Shown: positions 1 to 8,207 of the stretch, one piece after another | How the letters are laid out: each line of letters opens with the position of its first letter | Position numbering within the stretch: the first letter of the stretch is position 1 | Assembly (NCBI RefSeq): GCF_000774145.1 | Contig: NZ_KN322987.1 | Location: 1,298,871 to 1,362,870, forward strand | Source of the DNA: Pseudomonas mediterranea CFBP 5447 | Lineage (GTDB): Bacteria > Pseudomonadota > Gammaproteobacteria > Pseudomonadales > Pseudomonadaceae | Direction of reading: 5' to 3' | Length of the DNA stretch: 64,000 nt | Position numbers and translations under genes: made by a program | Notes under the pieces: model-generated | Told to the model about the DNA's origin: nothing | Databases searched by the model: none | Seen by the model: only the letters and a program-made list of their open reading frames with translations

Positions 1-290
1 TCGCGAGCAGGCTCGCTCCCACACTGGAGCTGGGATGGCCGCAACATCGGTGTCCGACGCCGTACCTGTGGGAGCCGGGCTTGCCCGCGATGGCGGCGGC
101 GCATTCAACAGGGGTGCAGACTGATCCACCGCTGTCGCGAGCAGGCTCGCTCCCACACTGGAGCTGGGATGGCCGCAACATCGGTGTCCGACGCCGTACC
201 TGTGGGAGCCGGGCTTGCCCGCGATGGCGGCGGCGCATTCAACAGGGGTGCAGACTGATCCACCGCTGTCGCGAGCAGGCTCGCTCCCAC
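1..290. repeat. Tandem 134-bp repeat carrying REP palindromes
   Basis: A 134-bp unit starting TCGCGAGCAGGCTCGCTCCC is present at 1-134 and again, apparently identical, at 135-268. A third partial copy of 22 bp (269-290) ends just before the IclR gene. Each unit holds one canonical REP arm and one divergent inverted arm (GTGGGAGCCGGGCTTGCCCGC), so the block is a tandemly amplified REP doublet. It may continue leftwards beyond the window. Short ORFs here are repeat artefacts. Confidence 0.9.
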
Positions 291-306
291 AAAAGGACTC
301 GGAACT

Positions 307-1143
307 TCACCCCTGCCCGAACACCTGCGAAGGTCGGCGCAGCAGCGGGTCGAACGGGTTGATCCGCGGGCCGATCGACGCCGCCTCGCGCTTGAGCATC
401 TCCACCACCGTCGGCAGGCGATCCGGCCCCAGGCGGTCGCTGATGGTCGCCACGCTCAAGGCCGCCACAGCACGCCCGCCGCGATCCAGGATCGGCACCG
501 CCACCCCGGCCATCCCCTGCAACACACCGGTGTTGCGTCCGGCATAGCCCAGGCTGCGCACGTTCTCCACTTCCGAGCGCAGGAAGACTTCGTCGTACAG
601 ATGAAAATCCTTGAGCCGCGGCAGGTTGTAGTGGATCACCGTGTCGCGCTCCTCTTCCGGCAGGAACGCCAGGATCGCCAGGCTGCCCTGCCCCACGCCC
701 AACGCCACCCGGCCGCCGATATCGCCGGTAAAGGTGCGGATCGGGAACGGGCCTTCGCTGCGGTCCAGGCAGATCGCATCGAAGCCGCTGCGCGCCAACA
801 GGAATAACGAGTCCCCCAGGGACGCCGACAGCCGCAGCATGGCCGGTCGCGCTAGCTCACGCAGGTTGCCGGTGTTCCCGGCACGGGCGGCCAGGGCGAA
901 GAAGTCCAGGCTCAGGCGATAGCGTTTGCTGCGTCCATCCTGCTCGACCATGCCCTCGTCCATCAGGCTGCGCAGCAGGCGATGGGTGGTCGGCTGGGAC
1001 AGGCCGATGCGCTGGGCCAGTTGCGTCACCCGCTCCCCGCCTTCAGCGCTGTCACCCAGGCTGCGCAACACGGCGAACAACCTGGAGACGGCGCCAACCC
1101 CGACTTCGCTTCTTTCAGTATTCCGATCAGTGGAATTATTCAT
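307..1143 (-). CDS. IclR-family transcriptional regulator
   Basis: This 278-aa protein has the IclR layout: an N-terminal winged helix-turn-helix at about residues 18-80 (VSRLFAVLRSL, then a recognition helix around SQPTTHRLLRSL), followed by a C-terminal effector-binding domain at about 90-265. It is divergent from the ABC-transporter/dehydrogenase operon that starts at 1395, so it is probably the local regulator and senses that operon's substrate. Two mutually inverted operator-like sequences overlap and flank its start codon, which suggests autoregulation. Whether it activates or represses cannot be told from sequence. The family call is firm; the ligand is unknown. Confidence 0.93.
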   Translation of the reverse strand: MNNSTDRNTERSEVGVGAVSRLFAVLRSLGDSAEGGERVTQLAQRIGLSQPTTHRLLRSLMDEGMVEQDGRSKRYRLSLDFFALAARAGNTGNLRELARPAMLRLSASLGDSLFLLARSGFDAICLDRSEGPFPIRTFTGDIGGRVALGVGQGSLAILAFLPEEERDTVIHYNLPRLKDFHLYDEVFLRSEVENVRSLGYAGRNTGVLQGMAGVAVPILDRGGRAVAALSVATISDRLGPDRLPTVVEMLKREAASIGPRINPFDPLLRRPSQVFGQG

Positions 1144-1180
1144 TAAGTTTTTTACTCATCAATTCACTGATCGAATGAAA
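1117..1180. promoter_or_regulatory. Inverted operator-like pair between iclR-type gene and ABC operon
   Basis: ATTCC-N7-GGAAT at 1120-1136 overlaps the first IclR codons. ATTC-N7-GAAT lies at 1162-1176. The 7-bp cores (GATCAGT and ACTGATC) are reverse complements, so the second site is a near copy of the first in opposite orientation, with centres about 41 bp apart (roughly four helical turns). This fits two IclR dimers or a tetramer bound to one face of the DNA. The function is inferred. Confidence 0.5.
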
Positions 1181-1394
1181 CTAAAAATAGTCATCGCCTC
1201 AGTGAAATAGGCCATTGAGCCCATCCTATTCTTCGTCCTACTCTGCGTCCATACAGGGGCGATTCGAACAACAGCGGCAGCCGATCCAGGTCGAGCGCCA
1301 ACGCACCGAGTGTCCTGCGTCACCCCTTCGTATCTGCCCTTACAAAAAAGCGCGCCTCACGGCGACGCATAACAATCTCAGGTGGAGCGCAGTC

Positions 1395-2420
1395 ATGGCT
1401 TTCGTGCAACTTGAAAACTTGAGTAAACGCTACGGCGACATCGACGCCGTGGTGGCCACCAACCTCGCCGTGGAAAAGGGCGAATTCGTCTCGCTGCTGG
1501 GCCCATCCGGCTGCGGCAAGACCACCACCCTGCAAATGATCGCCGGCTTCGTCGAAGTCAGCAGCGGGCGCATCCTGCTGGACGGCCGCGACATCACCCA
1601 CGCCAAACCCGCCAGCCGTGGCCTGGGCGTCGTGTTCCAGAGTTATGCGCTGTTTCCCCATATGAGCGTCCGGGACAACGTCGCTTTCGGCCTGCGCATG
1701 CGCAAGGTGCCGGCCAGCGAACTCCAGCAACGGGTGGACCGGGTGCTGAAGCTGGTGCGCCTGGACCGGCATGCCGAACGCTATCCCCGTGAGCTCTCGG
1801 GCGGTCAGCGTCAGCGCGTGGCACTGGCCCGGGCACTGGTGATCGAACCGCCGGTGCTGCTGCTCGACGAGCCGCTGTCCAACCTCGACGCCAACCTGCG
1901 CGAAGAGATGCAATTCGAAATCCGCCGCATCCAGCGGGAAGTCGGTATCACCACGTTGATGGTCACCCACGACCAGTCCGAAGCGCTGTCCATCAGCGAC
2001 CGCGTCGTGGTGATGCAAGCCGGGCGCATCACCCAGATCGATACGCCCTACACCCTTTACGAACACCCGCGTACCCCCTTCATTTCCGGCTTCGTCGGCA
2101 AGGCCAACCTGCTGCCCGGCGAACGTGACAGTGCGGGCCTCGTTCAAGCCTGCCAGCCAGGCCAGGGCGAACTGATCCTGAGCCTGCGCCCGGAAAAGAT
2201 CGACCTGTGCGCCGCCGGCGCGGGCCGCCTGCAAGGCAAAATCGTCAGCCGTTTCTTCCTCGGCAGCCAATGGTTGTATGGCGTCTCGACCGGCCTGGGC
2301 GAACTCTGCGTGGTGCGTCGAAATGACGGCAGCGCGCCGATGACCGAAGGCACGGTGGTGGGCCTGGACTGGGATCCGGCGCTGCTGCGGGTGCTGAGTG
2401 TCGATGAGGTGCCGGCATGA
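1395..2420 (+). CDS. ABC transporter ATP-binding protein (spermidine/putrescine-type)
   Basis: This is the cytoplasmic ATPase of an importer, 341 aa. Walker A is GPSGCGKT at residues 36-43, the signature LSGGQRQ at 134-140, Walker B VLLLDEP at 154-160 and the switch histidine in VTHDQ at about 192. A C-terminal TOBE-like region follows. The ATG at 1395 is chosen over the longer frame from 1215 because GGTGGAG precedes it at good spacing and MAFVQLENLSKRYG is a normal family start. Its stop overlaps the next start (ATGA), so translation is coupled with the permease. It resembles PotA/CysA-type ATPases. The substrate is probably the compound oxidised by the dehydrogenase encoded downstream. Confidence 0.93.
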   Translation: MAFVQLENLSKRYGDIDAVVATNLAVEKGEFVSLLGPSGCGKTTTLQMIAGFVEVSSGRILLDGRDITHAKPASRGLGVVFQSYALFPHMSVRDNVAFGLRMRKVPASELQQRVDRVLKLVRLDRHAERYPRELSGGQRQRVALARALVIEPPVLLLDEPLSNLDANLREEMQFEIRRIQREVGITTLMVTHDQSEALSISDRVVVMQAGRITQIDTPYTLYEHPRTPFISGFVGKANLLPGERDSAGLVQACQPGQGELILSLRPEKIDLCAAGAGRLQGKIVSRFFLGSQWLYGVSTGLGELCVVRRNDGSAPMTEGTVVGLDWDPALLRVLSVDEVPA

Positions 2421-3286
2421 AGCTGCTGGACGGAATCCGCCGGGGCCGACAAGGCTACCTGATGTCCTCACCGGCCCTGGCCATGTACCTGGGTTTGCTG
2501 ATGATTCCCCTGGGGTTGACGCTGGTGTTGTCGTTCAACGTTTTCGACTACGGGTCGGGCATCGACAGCCACGCGTACACCTTCGATCACTACATCAGCC
2601 TGCTGGGGGATTCGTACTTCTACGAGATCTTTTTGCGCACCTTCTGGATCAGCGCCCTGACCACGATTTTGTGCGTGTTGATCGGCGTGCCCGAAGCGTA
2701 CGTGCTCAGCCGCATGGGCGCGCCCTGGCGCTCGATTTTCCTGATCCTGATCCTCACCCCGTTGCTGATTTCGGTGGTGGTTCGCGCCTTCGGCTGGAGC
2801 CTGCTGCTGGGCGCCGACGGGTTGGTCAACCAGACGCTGCAAGCGTTCGGTGGCGCGCCGATGAAGTTGCTCTATACGCCATTCGCCGTGGTCATCGCCC
2901 TGGTCCACGTGATGCTGCCGTTCATGATCATTCCGGTCTGGACCTCGCTGCAGAAGCTCGACCCGGCCGCAGAACAGGCCGCACTGTCCCTGGGTGCCAG
3001 CCAGTTCACGGTGATCCGCAAGGTGGTGCTGCCGCAGATCATGCCCGGCGTCCTGTCCGGCACCCTGATTGTGTTCGGCCTGGCCGCCAGCTCCTTCGCC
3101 ATCCCCGGGCTGCTCGGCGGACGCCGCTTGAAGATGGTCGCCACGCTGATCTACGACCAGTACTTGTCGGAACTCAACTGGCCCATGGGCGCGGCCATCG
3201 CCATCGCGCTGTTGCTGCTCAACCTGCTGATCATGCTGTCGTGGAACCGCATGATCGAAGGCCGCTACAAGAAGTCATTGGGGTAA
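2417..3286 (+). CDS. ABC transporter permease, PotB-like
   Basis: This 289-aa inner-membrane protein has about six hydrophobic segments and the EAA-loop region of binding-protein-dependent permeases (around LDPAAEQAALSLGAS, residues about 181-195). The first segment is LAMYLGLLMIPLGLTLVL. It overlaps the ATPase gene by 4 bp and is followed 6 bp later by the second permease, as expected for a heterodimeric channel. The family (BPD_transp_1, polyamine/opine/amino-compound type) is clear; the substrate is not. Confidence 0.92.
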   Translation: MKLLDGIRRGRQGYLMSSPALAMYLGLLMIPLGLTLVLSFNVFDYGSGIDSHAYTFDHYISLLGDSYFYEIFLRTFWISALTTILCVLIGVPEAYVLSRMGAPWRSIFLILILTPLLISVVVRAFGWSLLLGADGLVNQTLQAFGGAPMKLLYTPFAVVIALVHVMLPFMIIPVWTSLQKLDPAAEQAALSLGASQFTVIRKVVLPQIMPGVLSGTLIVFGLAASSFAIPGLLGGRRLKMVATLIYDQYLSELNWPMGAAIAIALLLLNLLIMLSWNRMIEGRYKKSLG

Positions 3287-3292
3287 CTCATC

Positions 3293-4087
3293 ATGTCCAG
3301 GAACGGTCCTTTCGCCCTGTTGTTTCACGCCTTGGTCGTGGCGTTCATGCTGGCGCCGCTGGTGGTGGTCTGTCTCGTCGCCTTCACCCCGGAAAACACC
3401 TTGAGCCTGCCGACCACGGAGTTCTCCCTGCGCTGGTTCCGCGCCGTGTTCGAGCGCGCGGACTTCGTCGATGCGTTCTACAACAGCCTGGCCTTGGCGT
3501 TCTGCGCGGCCTCGCTGGCGACGTTGATTGCGGTACCGGCGGCGCTGGCAATCACCCGCCTCGAATTTCCCGGCCGGGATTTTTTCAATGGCCTGTTCCT
3601 GTCGCCGATCATCATTCCGCACCTGGTGCTGGGTGTGGCGCTGCTGCGGTTGTTTGCGCTGATGGGGGTCAATGGCAACTTCACCTGGCTGATCTTCGCC
3701 CACGTGTTGGTCATCACTCCGTATGTGCTGCGCCTGGTGCTGGCGTCGGCCATCGGCCTGGACCGCAGCGCCGAACAGGCTGCGCAATCGTTGGGTGCCG
3801 GGCGCTTCACACTGTTTCGGCAAATCACCTTGCCGATGATCCTGCCGGGGGTGGCCGGGGGCTGGTTGCTGGCGTTCATCAACAGTTTCGATGAAGTCAC
3901 CCTGTCGATCTTTGTCACGTCACCGGCGACGCAAACCCTGCCGGTGCGCATGTATGTGTACGCCACCGAATCCATCGACCCGATGATGGCGGCGGTGTCG
4001 GCACTGGTCATTGCGCTGACCGCACTGACGATGATTCTGCTCGACCGGGTCTACGGCCTGGATCGGGTTCTGGTGGGCAAACAATGA
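3293..4087 (+). CDS. ABC transporter permease, PotC-like
   Basis: This 264-aa second permease subunit begins with a hydrophobic helix (ALLFHALVVAFMLAPLVVV). It carries an EAA-type loop around LDRSAEQAAQSLGAG (about residues 158-172), the docking surface for the ATPase. It follows the PotB-like gene by 6 bp, and the 2Fe-2S subunit gene follows it by 7 bp. Transport and oxidation genes are therefore co-transcribed, so the imported compound is likely the dehydrogenase substrate (inference). Confidence 0.92.
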   Translation: MSRNGPFALLFHALVVAFMLAPLVVVCLVAFTPENTLSLPTTEFSLRWFRAVFERADFVDAFYNSLALAFCAASLATLIAVPAALAITRLEFPGRDFFNGLFLSPIIIPHLVLGVALLRLFALMGVNGNFTWLIFAHVLVITPYVLRLVLASAIGLDRSAEQAAQSLGAGRFTLFRQITLPMILPGVAGGWLLAFINSFDEVTLSIFVTSPATQTLPVRMYVYATESIDPMMAAVSALVIALTALTMILLDRVYGLDRVLVGKQ

Positions 4088-4094
4088 GGGCACC

Positions 4095-4385
4095 ATGGCG
4101 CTGCTGAAACGACTGGCCGAAGGCGACCGCCCGGCCCTGGATTTTACCCTCGACGGCCAGCCGGCCAGCGGTCTGTTGGGCGATACGCTGCTGACCGCCG
4201 TACTGACCTGCGGCGACCACCTGCGCGGCAGCGATTTCAGCGCCGAACCCCGGGCGGGGTTCTGCCTGATGGGCGCCTGCCAGGACTGCTGGGTCCGCCT
4301 CGGCGACGGCCGCCGCGTCCGCGCCTGCGCCACCCTGCTCGAAGCCGGCCAGCAAATCACCCGCGAACCGGGGCGCCAGGTATGA
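4095..4385 (+). CDS. (2Fe-2S)-binding subunit of a flavin dehydrogenase (HcnA/opine-oxidase type)
   Basis: This 96-aa ferredoxin-like subunit has cysteines at 57, 62, 65 and 78 (C-x4-C-x2-C-x12-C), the plant-type [2Fe-2S] pattern seen in HcnA and in the small subunits of opine, nopaline and D-hydroxyproline dehydrogenases. It would pass electrons between the two FAD subunits encoded next. It sits directly after the permease genes, and its stop is followed by a REP pair before the next operon gene. Hydrogen cyanide synthase is a possible alternative because it has the same architecture. The ABC importer in the same operon argues instead for amine or opine catabolism. Confidence 0.85.
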   Translation: MALLKRLAEGDRPALDFTLDGQPASGLLGDTLLTAVLTCGDHLRGSDFSAEPRAGFCLMGACQDCWVRLGDGRRVRACATLLEAGQQITREPGRQV

Positions 4386-4449
4386 ACAGCTCATTTATTC
4401 CCTGTGGGGGCGACCTGCCTGTCGCCATCGTCGCTGAATGGACCATCGC

Positions 4450-4547
4450 TATCGCGAGCGGGCTCGCTCCCACAGGGGAGTTTCGGCGATCACAACATCC
4501 AGGTTCACCACCGATCCACTGTGGGAGCGAGCCTGCTCGCGATAGCG
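4450..4547. repeat. REP pair inside the dehydrogenase operon
   Basis: Two REP arms face each other: ATCGCGAGCGGGCTCGCTCC from about 4451 and GTGGGAGCGAGCCTGCTCGC from 4521. They fill the 208-bp gap between the 2Fe-2S gene and the large FAD subunit. In mRNA the two arms could fold back on each other. This is the only large gap in an otherwise overlapping operon. Confidence 0.85.
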
Positions 4548-4593
4548 CCTTCGACAGCGCCACATACCCCTCGGTCTTGTCGATGAGGTCGTC

Positions 4594-5949
4594 ATGAAAC
4601 CCATCGCCATTATCGGTGCCGGCCCCGCCGGGATCCGTGCCGCCCAGACCCTGGTCGCCCACGGCGTGTACCCGGTCCTGCTGGACGAAGCCTTGCGCGG
4701 TGGCGGGCAGATCTATCGGCGGCAGCCGGCCAATTTCAAGCGCTCGCCAGCCAAGCTGTATGGCTTCGAAGCCCACAAGGCCCAATCGATCCACCAGACC
4801 ATCGATGAGTTGCGCAACCAGCTCGACTATCGTCCCGACACCCTGGTATGGAACGCCGAAGCCGGCCTGCTCGACACCCTGCATGAAGGTCGCGCCGCCC
4901 GGCTGGAATATTCGAAGTTGATCGTCGCCACAGGCGCCACCGACCGGATCCTGCCTGTACCGGGCTGGACGTTGCCGGGGGTGTACAGCCTCGGCGCAGC
5001 GCAGATCGCCCTGAAGTTCCAGGGCTGCGCCATCGGTGAACGCGTGGTATTCGCCGGCAGCGGCCCGTTGCTTTATCTGGTGGCCTATCAATACGCCAAG
5101 GCCGGCGCCAATGTGGTCGCCGTACTCGACAGCTCCCCCCTGGGCGCCCAGGTCCGCGCCCTGCCCGGCTTGCTGAAACAACCGGCCACGCTCGCCAAGG
5201 GTCTCTACTACCGGGGCTGGCTGACCGCCCATGGCATCGCCGTGCATCAAGGCGCGAGCCTGTCGCGTATCGACGGTGAGCGCCGCGTGCATTCGTTGAA
5301 ATGGCGCAACGCAAAAGGCGAACACAGCCTCGATTGCGACGCGGTCGCCTTCGCCCACGGCTTGCGCAGCGAAACCCAACTGGCCGACCTGCTGGGCTGC
5401 GAGTTCACCTGGAACGCCCTCAACCGCGCCTGGCTGCCCCAACGGGACAGCGCCGGCCGCAGCAGCGTGACCGGCGTCTACCTCGCGGGTGACGGCGCGG
5501 GAATCATGGGTGCCGACGCCGCCGAGAAAGCCGGCGAACGCGCCGCCCTGGCCCTGCTGGAGGACAGCGGTTACCGAGTCGACCCGCAGCGCTGCACCCA
5601 ACTGGAAACAGAACTCGAACGCATCAGCCATTTCCGCCAGGGCCTGGAACGTGCCTTTGCCTTCCCGCAAGGCTGGGCCGCCGACGCGGCTGATGAATTG
5701 ATGATTTGCCGTTGCGAAGAAGTCAGCGTCGGCGACATCCGTCGGGTGATCGGCGAAGGCCATTGGGAAATCAACCGGGTCAAGGCCCATTGCCGGGTCG
5801 GCATGGGGCGTTGCCAGGGACGAATGTGCGGCGCCGCGGCGGCGGAAATCATCGCCAGCGAAAGTGGACGGCCCATTTGCGGCATCGGTCGCTTGCGCGC
5901 CCAGGCGCCAGTCAAACCCGTACCGTTTGGCCTGGAGGTCGAGCCATGA
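4594..5949 (+). CDS. FAD/NAD(P)-binding oxidoreductase subunit with C-terminal [2Fe-2S] domain (HcnB/OoxA-like)
   Basis: This 451-aa protein has an N-terminal dinucleotide fold with GAGPAG at residues 8-13, a second Rossmann fold near FAGSGPLLYL (about 150-160) and a third nucleotide-binding signature around VYLAGDGAGIMGA (about 297-309). The C-terminus carries a BFD-like [2Fe-2S] module with cysteines at 372, 374, 400, 407 and 412. This is the large subunit of HcnABC, opine-oxidase and D-hydroxyproline-dehydrogenase complexes. Its start is preceded by GATGAGG. It overlaps the next gene by 4 bp, which indicates a stoichiometric complex with the DAO-type subunit. Confidence 0.9.
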   Translation: MKPIAIIGAGPAGIRAAQTLVAHGVYPVLLDEALRGGGQIYRRQPANFKRSPAKLYGFEAHKAQSIHQTIDELRNQLDYRPDTLVWNAEAGLLDTLHEGRAARLEYSKLIVATGATDRILPVPGWTLPGVYSLGAAQIALKFQGCAIGERVVFAGSGPLLYLVAYQYAKAGANVVAVLDSSPLGAQVRALPGLLKQPATLAKGLYYRGWLTAHGIAVHQGASLSRIDGERRVHSLKWRNAKGEHSLDCDAVAFAHGLRSETQLADLLGCEFTWNALNRAWLPQRDSAGRSSVTGVYLAGDGAGIMGADAAEKAGERAALALLEDSGYRVDPQRCTQLETELERISHFRQGLERAFAFPQGWAADAADELMICRCEEVSVGDIRRVIGEGHWEINRVKAHCRVGMGRCQGRMCGAAAAEIIASESGRPICGIGRLRAQAPVKPVPFGLEVEP

Positions 5950-7061
5950 TCGAAGTCGACGTGGTGATCATCGGCGGCGGCATCGTCGGTTCGTCGGCAG
6001 CGTTGTTCCTGAGCAAGGCCGGGCGTCGGGTGGCTCTGCTGGAACGGGACTTCTGCGGCTCGCACTCAAGCGGTGTGAACTATGGCGGTGTGCGACGCCA
6101 GGGTCGGCCCTTGTCGCAACTGCCCCTGTCGCAACGGGCCCACGAAATCTGGAACCAGCTCCCCCAGTTGATCGGCATCGACGGTGAGTACCAGCGCAGC
6201 GGCCATCTGAAACTGGCCCGCAGCGCCGAGGACATGCGTGCCTTGCAGGACTACGCCGCCAGCAGCCAGGGCTTTGGCCTCGACTTGCAACTGCTGGATC
6301 GCCAGGCACTGCGCGCACGTTTTCCCTGGGTGGGTGCGGTGGCTGTCGGCGCCTCGCTGTGCCCGGACGACGGTCACGCCAACCCACGATTGGTGTCGCC
6401 TGCCTTTGCCCAAGCCGCCCGCCGGCATGGCGCTCAGGTTCATGAACAATGCCCGGTCAGCCTGGTTGAACATGACGGCCTGCGCTTTACCGTGCGAACC
6501 GAAACCGGCCTGACGCTGCGCGCCCCCTGGCTGCTGAACTGCGCCGGCGCCTGGGCCAGCCATTTCGCCGCACAGTTCGGCGAAGCCGTGCCCATGTATG
6601 CCGGGCATCCGGCGATGCTGGTCACCGAGCCATTGCCTTTGGTGATGAACGCCAGTACCGGCGTCGAAGGCGGTGGAATCTATGCGCGCCAGGTTGCCCG
6701 CGGCAACTGCGTGTTGGGCGGCGGCCAGGGTTTCGCCCTGGACGACGCTCGCGCCCGGCCCGGCCAGAACGCCGTGATCGAGATCCTGCGCCAGGCGGTC
6801 GAGCTCTATCCGTTCCTGGAGGGCGCCCAGGCGATTCGCACCTGGAGCGGCACTGAAGGTTACCTGCCCGATCGCCAGCCGGTGATCGGGCACAGCAGCA
6901 CCCAACCCGGCCTGTTGCATGCGTTCGGCTTCGCCGGAGCGGGCTTCCAGATCGGTCCGGCGGTGGGCCAGGCGCTCACCGAAATCATCTGTTGCGGCGA
7001 ATCGAAAACGTCGCTGGATGCGTTTTCCATCACCCGGTTTCACTCCATCTCCGTTTCTTGA
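5946..7061 (+). CDS. FAD-dependent oxidoreductase, DAO family (catalytic subunit, HcnC/OoxB-like)
   Basis: This 371-aa protein has the DAO fold: FAD-binding GGGIVG at about residues 10-15 and the C-terminal FAD motif around HAFGFAGAGFQIGPAVG (about 321-337). Relatives oxidise glycine, proline, sarcosine, opines or D-amino acids at the amine carbon. The ATG at 5946 overlaps the preceding stop, so the longer frame from 5706 is not used. With the 2Fe-2S and large FAD subunits it should form a membrane-associated heterotrimeric dehydrogenase feeding the respiratory chain. The exact substrate cannot be read from sequence. Confidence 0.9.
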   Translation: MIEVDVVIIGGGIVGSSAALFLSKAGRRVALLERDFCGSHSSGVNYGGVRRQGRPLSQLPLSQRAHEIWNQLPQLIGIDGEYQRSGHLKLARSAEDMRALQDYAASSQGFGLDLQLLDRQALRARFPWVGAVAVGASLCPDDGHANPRLVSPAFAQAARRHGAQVHEQCPVSLVEHDGLRFTVRTETGLTLRAPWLLNCAGAWASHFAAQFGEAVPMYAGHPAMLVTEPLPLVMNASTGVEGGGIYARQVARGNCVLGGGQGFALDDARARPGQNAVIEILRQAVELYPFLEGAQAIRTWSGTEGYLPDRQPVIGHSSTQPGLLHAFGFAGAGFQIGPAVGQALTEIICCGESKTSLDAFSITRFHSISVS

Positions 7062-7078
7062 TAGAGGAAGGTCGCGCC

Positions 7079-8125
7079 ATGAATAACGTCAAACGCACTG
7101 CACTGCTGGGCTTTTCCTGCTTGAGCGCACTGTTCGCCGTCGGCCAGGCACACGCCGAGCCAACGCTTTACCTGGGCATGAACGGCGGCACCATGGAGCG
7201 GCTCTACGCCGACAAGGTCCTGCCGGCCTTCGAGAAAGCCAACAACGTCAAAGTGGTGATCGTGCCTGGGACCTCGGCGGACATCCTGGCGAAAGTACAG
7301 GCCAGCAAGGACAACCCACAGATGCACGTCATGTTCCTGGATGACGGCATCATGTACCGCGCCATCTCCATGGGGCTCTGCGACAAACTCGAGGACAGCC
7401 CGACCCTGGCGCAAATCCCCGCCAAGGGCCGCATCAAGGATCAGGCCGTGGCCGTCAGCCTGGGTGTGACGGGACTCGCCTACAACACACGCCTGTTCAA
7501 GGAAAAAGGCTGGAGCGCGCCGACGTCATGGATGGACATGGCCGATCCGCGCTTCAAGGACAAACTGGTGTTCCAGTCGGTGGCCTCGTCCACCTTCGGC
7601 CTGCACGGTTTTCTGATGTTCAACCGGATCCAGGGTGGCAACGAGACCAACGTCGAGCCGGGCTTCAAGGCCTGGCCGAACACCGTGGGGCGCAACGTGC
7701 TGGAATACATCCCCAGCTCGGCGAAGATCTCCGAAATGCTGCAGACCGACGAAGCCGCGCTGTTCCCGCTGACGCCGACCCAGGTGACCGCGCTGAAACT
7801 CAAGGGCATGCCAGTGGAATATGCACAGCCGAAGGAAGGCGCCGTGGTGCTCAACGTCGCCGAATGCGCCATCGCCCACAACACCCAGCCCGAGCTGGCA
7901 CAGAAACTCGCCGCCTTCCTGCTCACGCCTGAAGCCCAGGCCATCGCCCTGGAAGAAGGCGACCAGATTCCGTCCAACCCCAACACCCCCACCACCGAGA
8001 AGACCCGCGGCCAGGTGGAAGCCATGAAGCAATACCTGGAAACGGCGATTGCGGTGGACTGGGACCAGGTCAATGAACAGCGTCCGGCGTGGAACGCGCG
8101 TTGGAGTCGCAGTATCGAGCGCTAG
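7079..8125 (+). CDS. ABC transporter periplasmic substrate-binding protein
   Basis: This 348-aa protein starts with a signal peptide (basic MNNVKRT, hydrophobic core, cleavage expected after AHA at residue 26). The mature part is a family-1 extracellular solute-binding protein of the PotD/iron(III)-binding type, with typical segments such as SLGVTGLAYNTRLFKEKGW. The ATG at 7079 is preceded by GAGGAAGG. It is the last gene of the operon, 17 bp after the DAO subunit, and completes the importer. The ligand is probably a cationic amine, opine or amino-acid derivative (inferred from the company it keeps). Confidence 0.92.
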   Translation: MNNVKRTALLGFSCLSALFAVGQAHAEPTLYLGMNGGTMERLYADKVLPAFEKANNVKVVIVPGTSADILAKVQASKDNPQMHVMFLDDGIMYRAISMGLCDKLEDSPTLAQIPAKGRIKDQAVAVSLGVTGLAYNTRLFKEKGWSAPTSWMDMADPRFKDKLVFQSVASSTFGLHGFLMFNRIQGGNETNVEPGFKAWPNTVGRNVLEYIPSSAKISEMLQTDEAALFPLTPTQVTALKLKGMPVEYAQPKEGAVVLNVAECAIAHNTQPELAQKLAAFLLTPEAQAIALEEGDQIPSNPNTPTTEKTRGQVEAMKQYLETAIAVDWDQVNEQRPAWNARWSRSIER

Positions 8126-8207
8126 CCGAACCAGCTTTTGTGGCGAGGGGATTTGTAACAAACTAGGTGGCATCGAACTTTTCTTGATAAACGGTGCCAC
8201 CCCTCCC

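Noticed and set aside
1..290. Possible CRISPR array at the left edge
   Set aside because: The repeat unit is 134 bp with no spacers and consists of REP palindromes, and no cas gene is present.
1320..2471. 383-aa minus-strand frame opposite the ABC ATPase
   Set aside because: It is a mirror of the ATPase gene, which has all Walker and signature motifs.
4357..5790. 477-aa open frame on the minus strand opposite the FAD oxidoreductase
   Set aside because: It is antisense to a clear oxidoreductase and runs through the REP pair; its composition is that of an antisense artefact.
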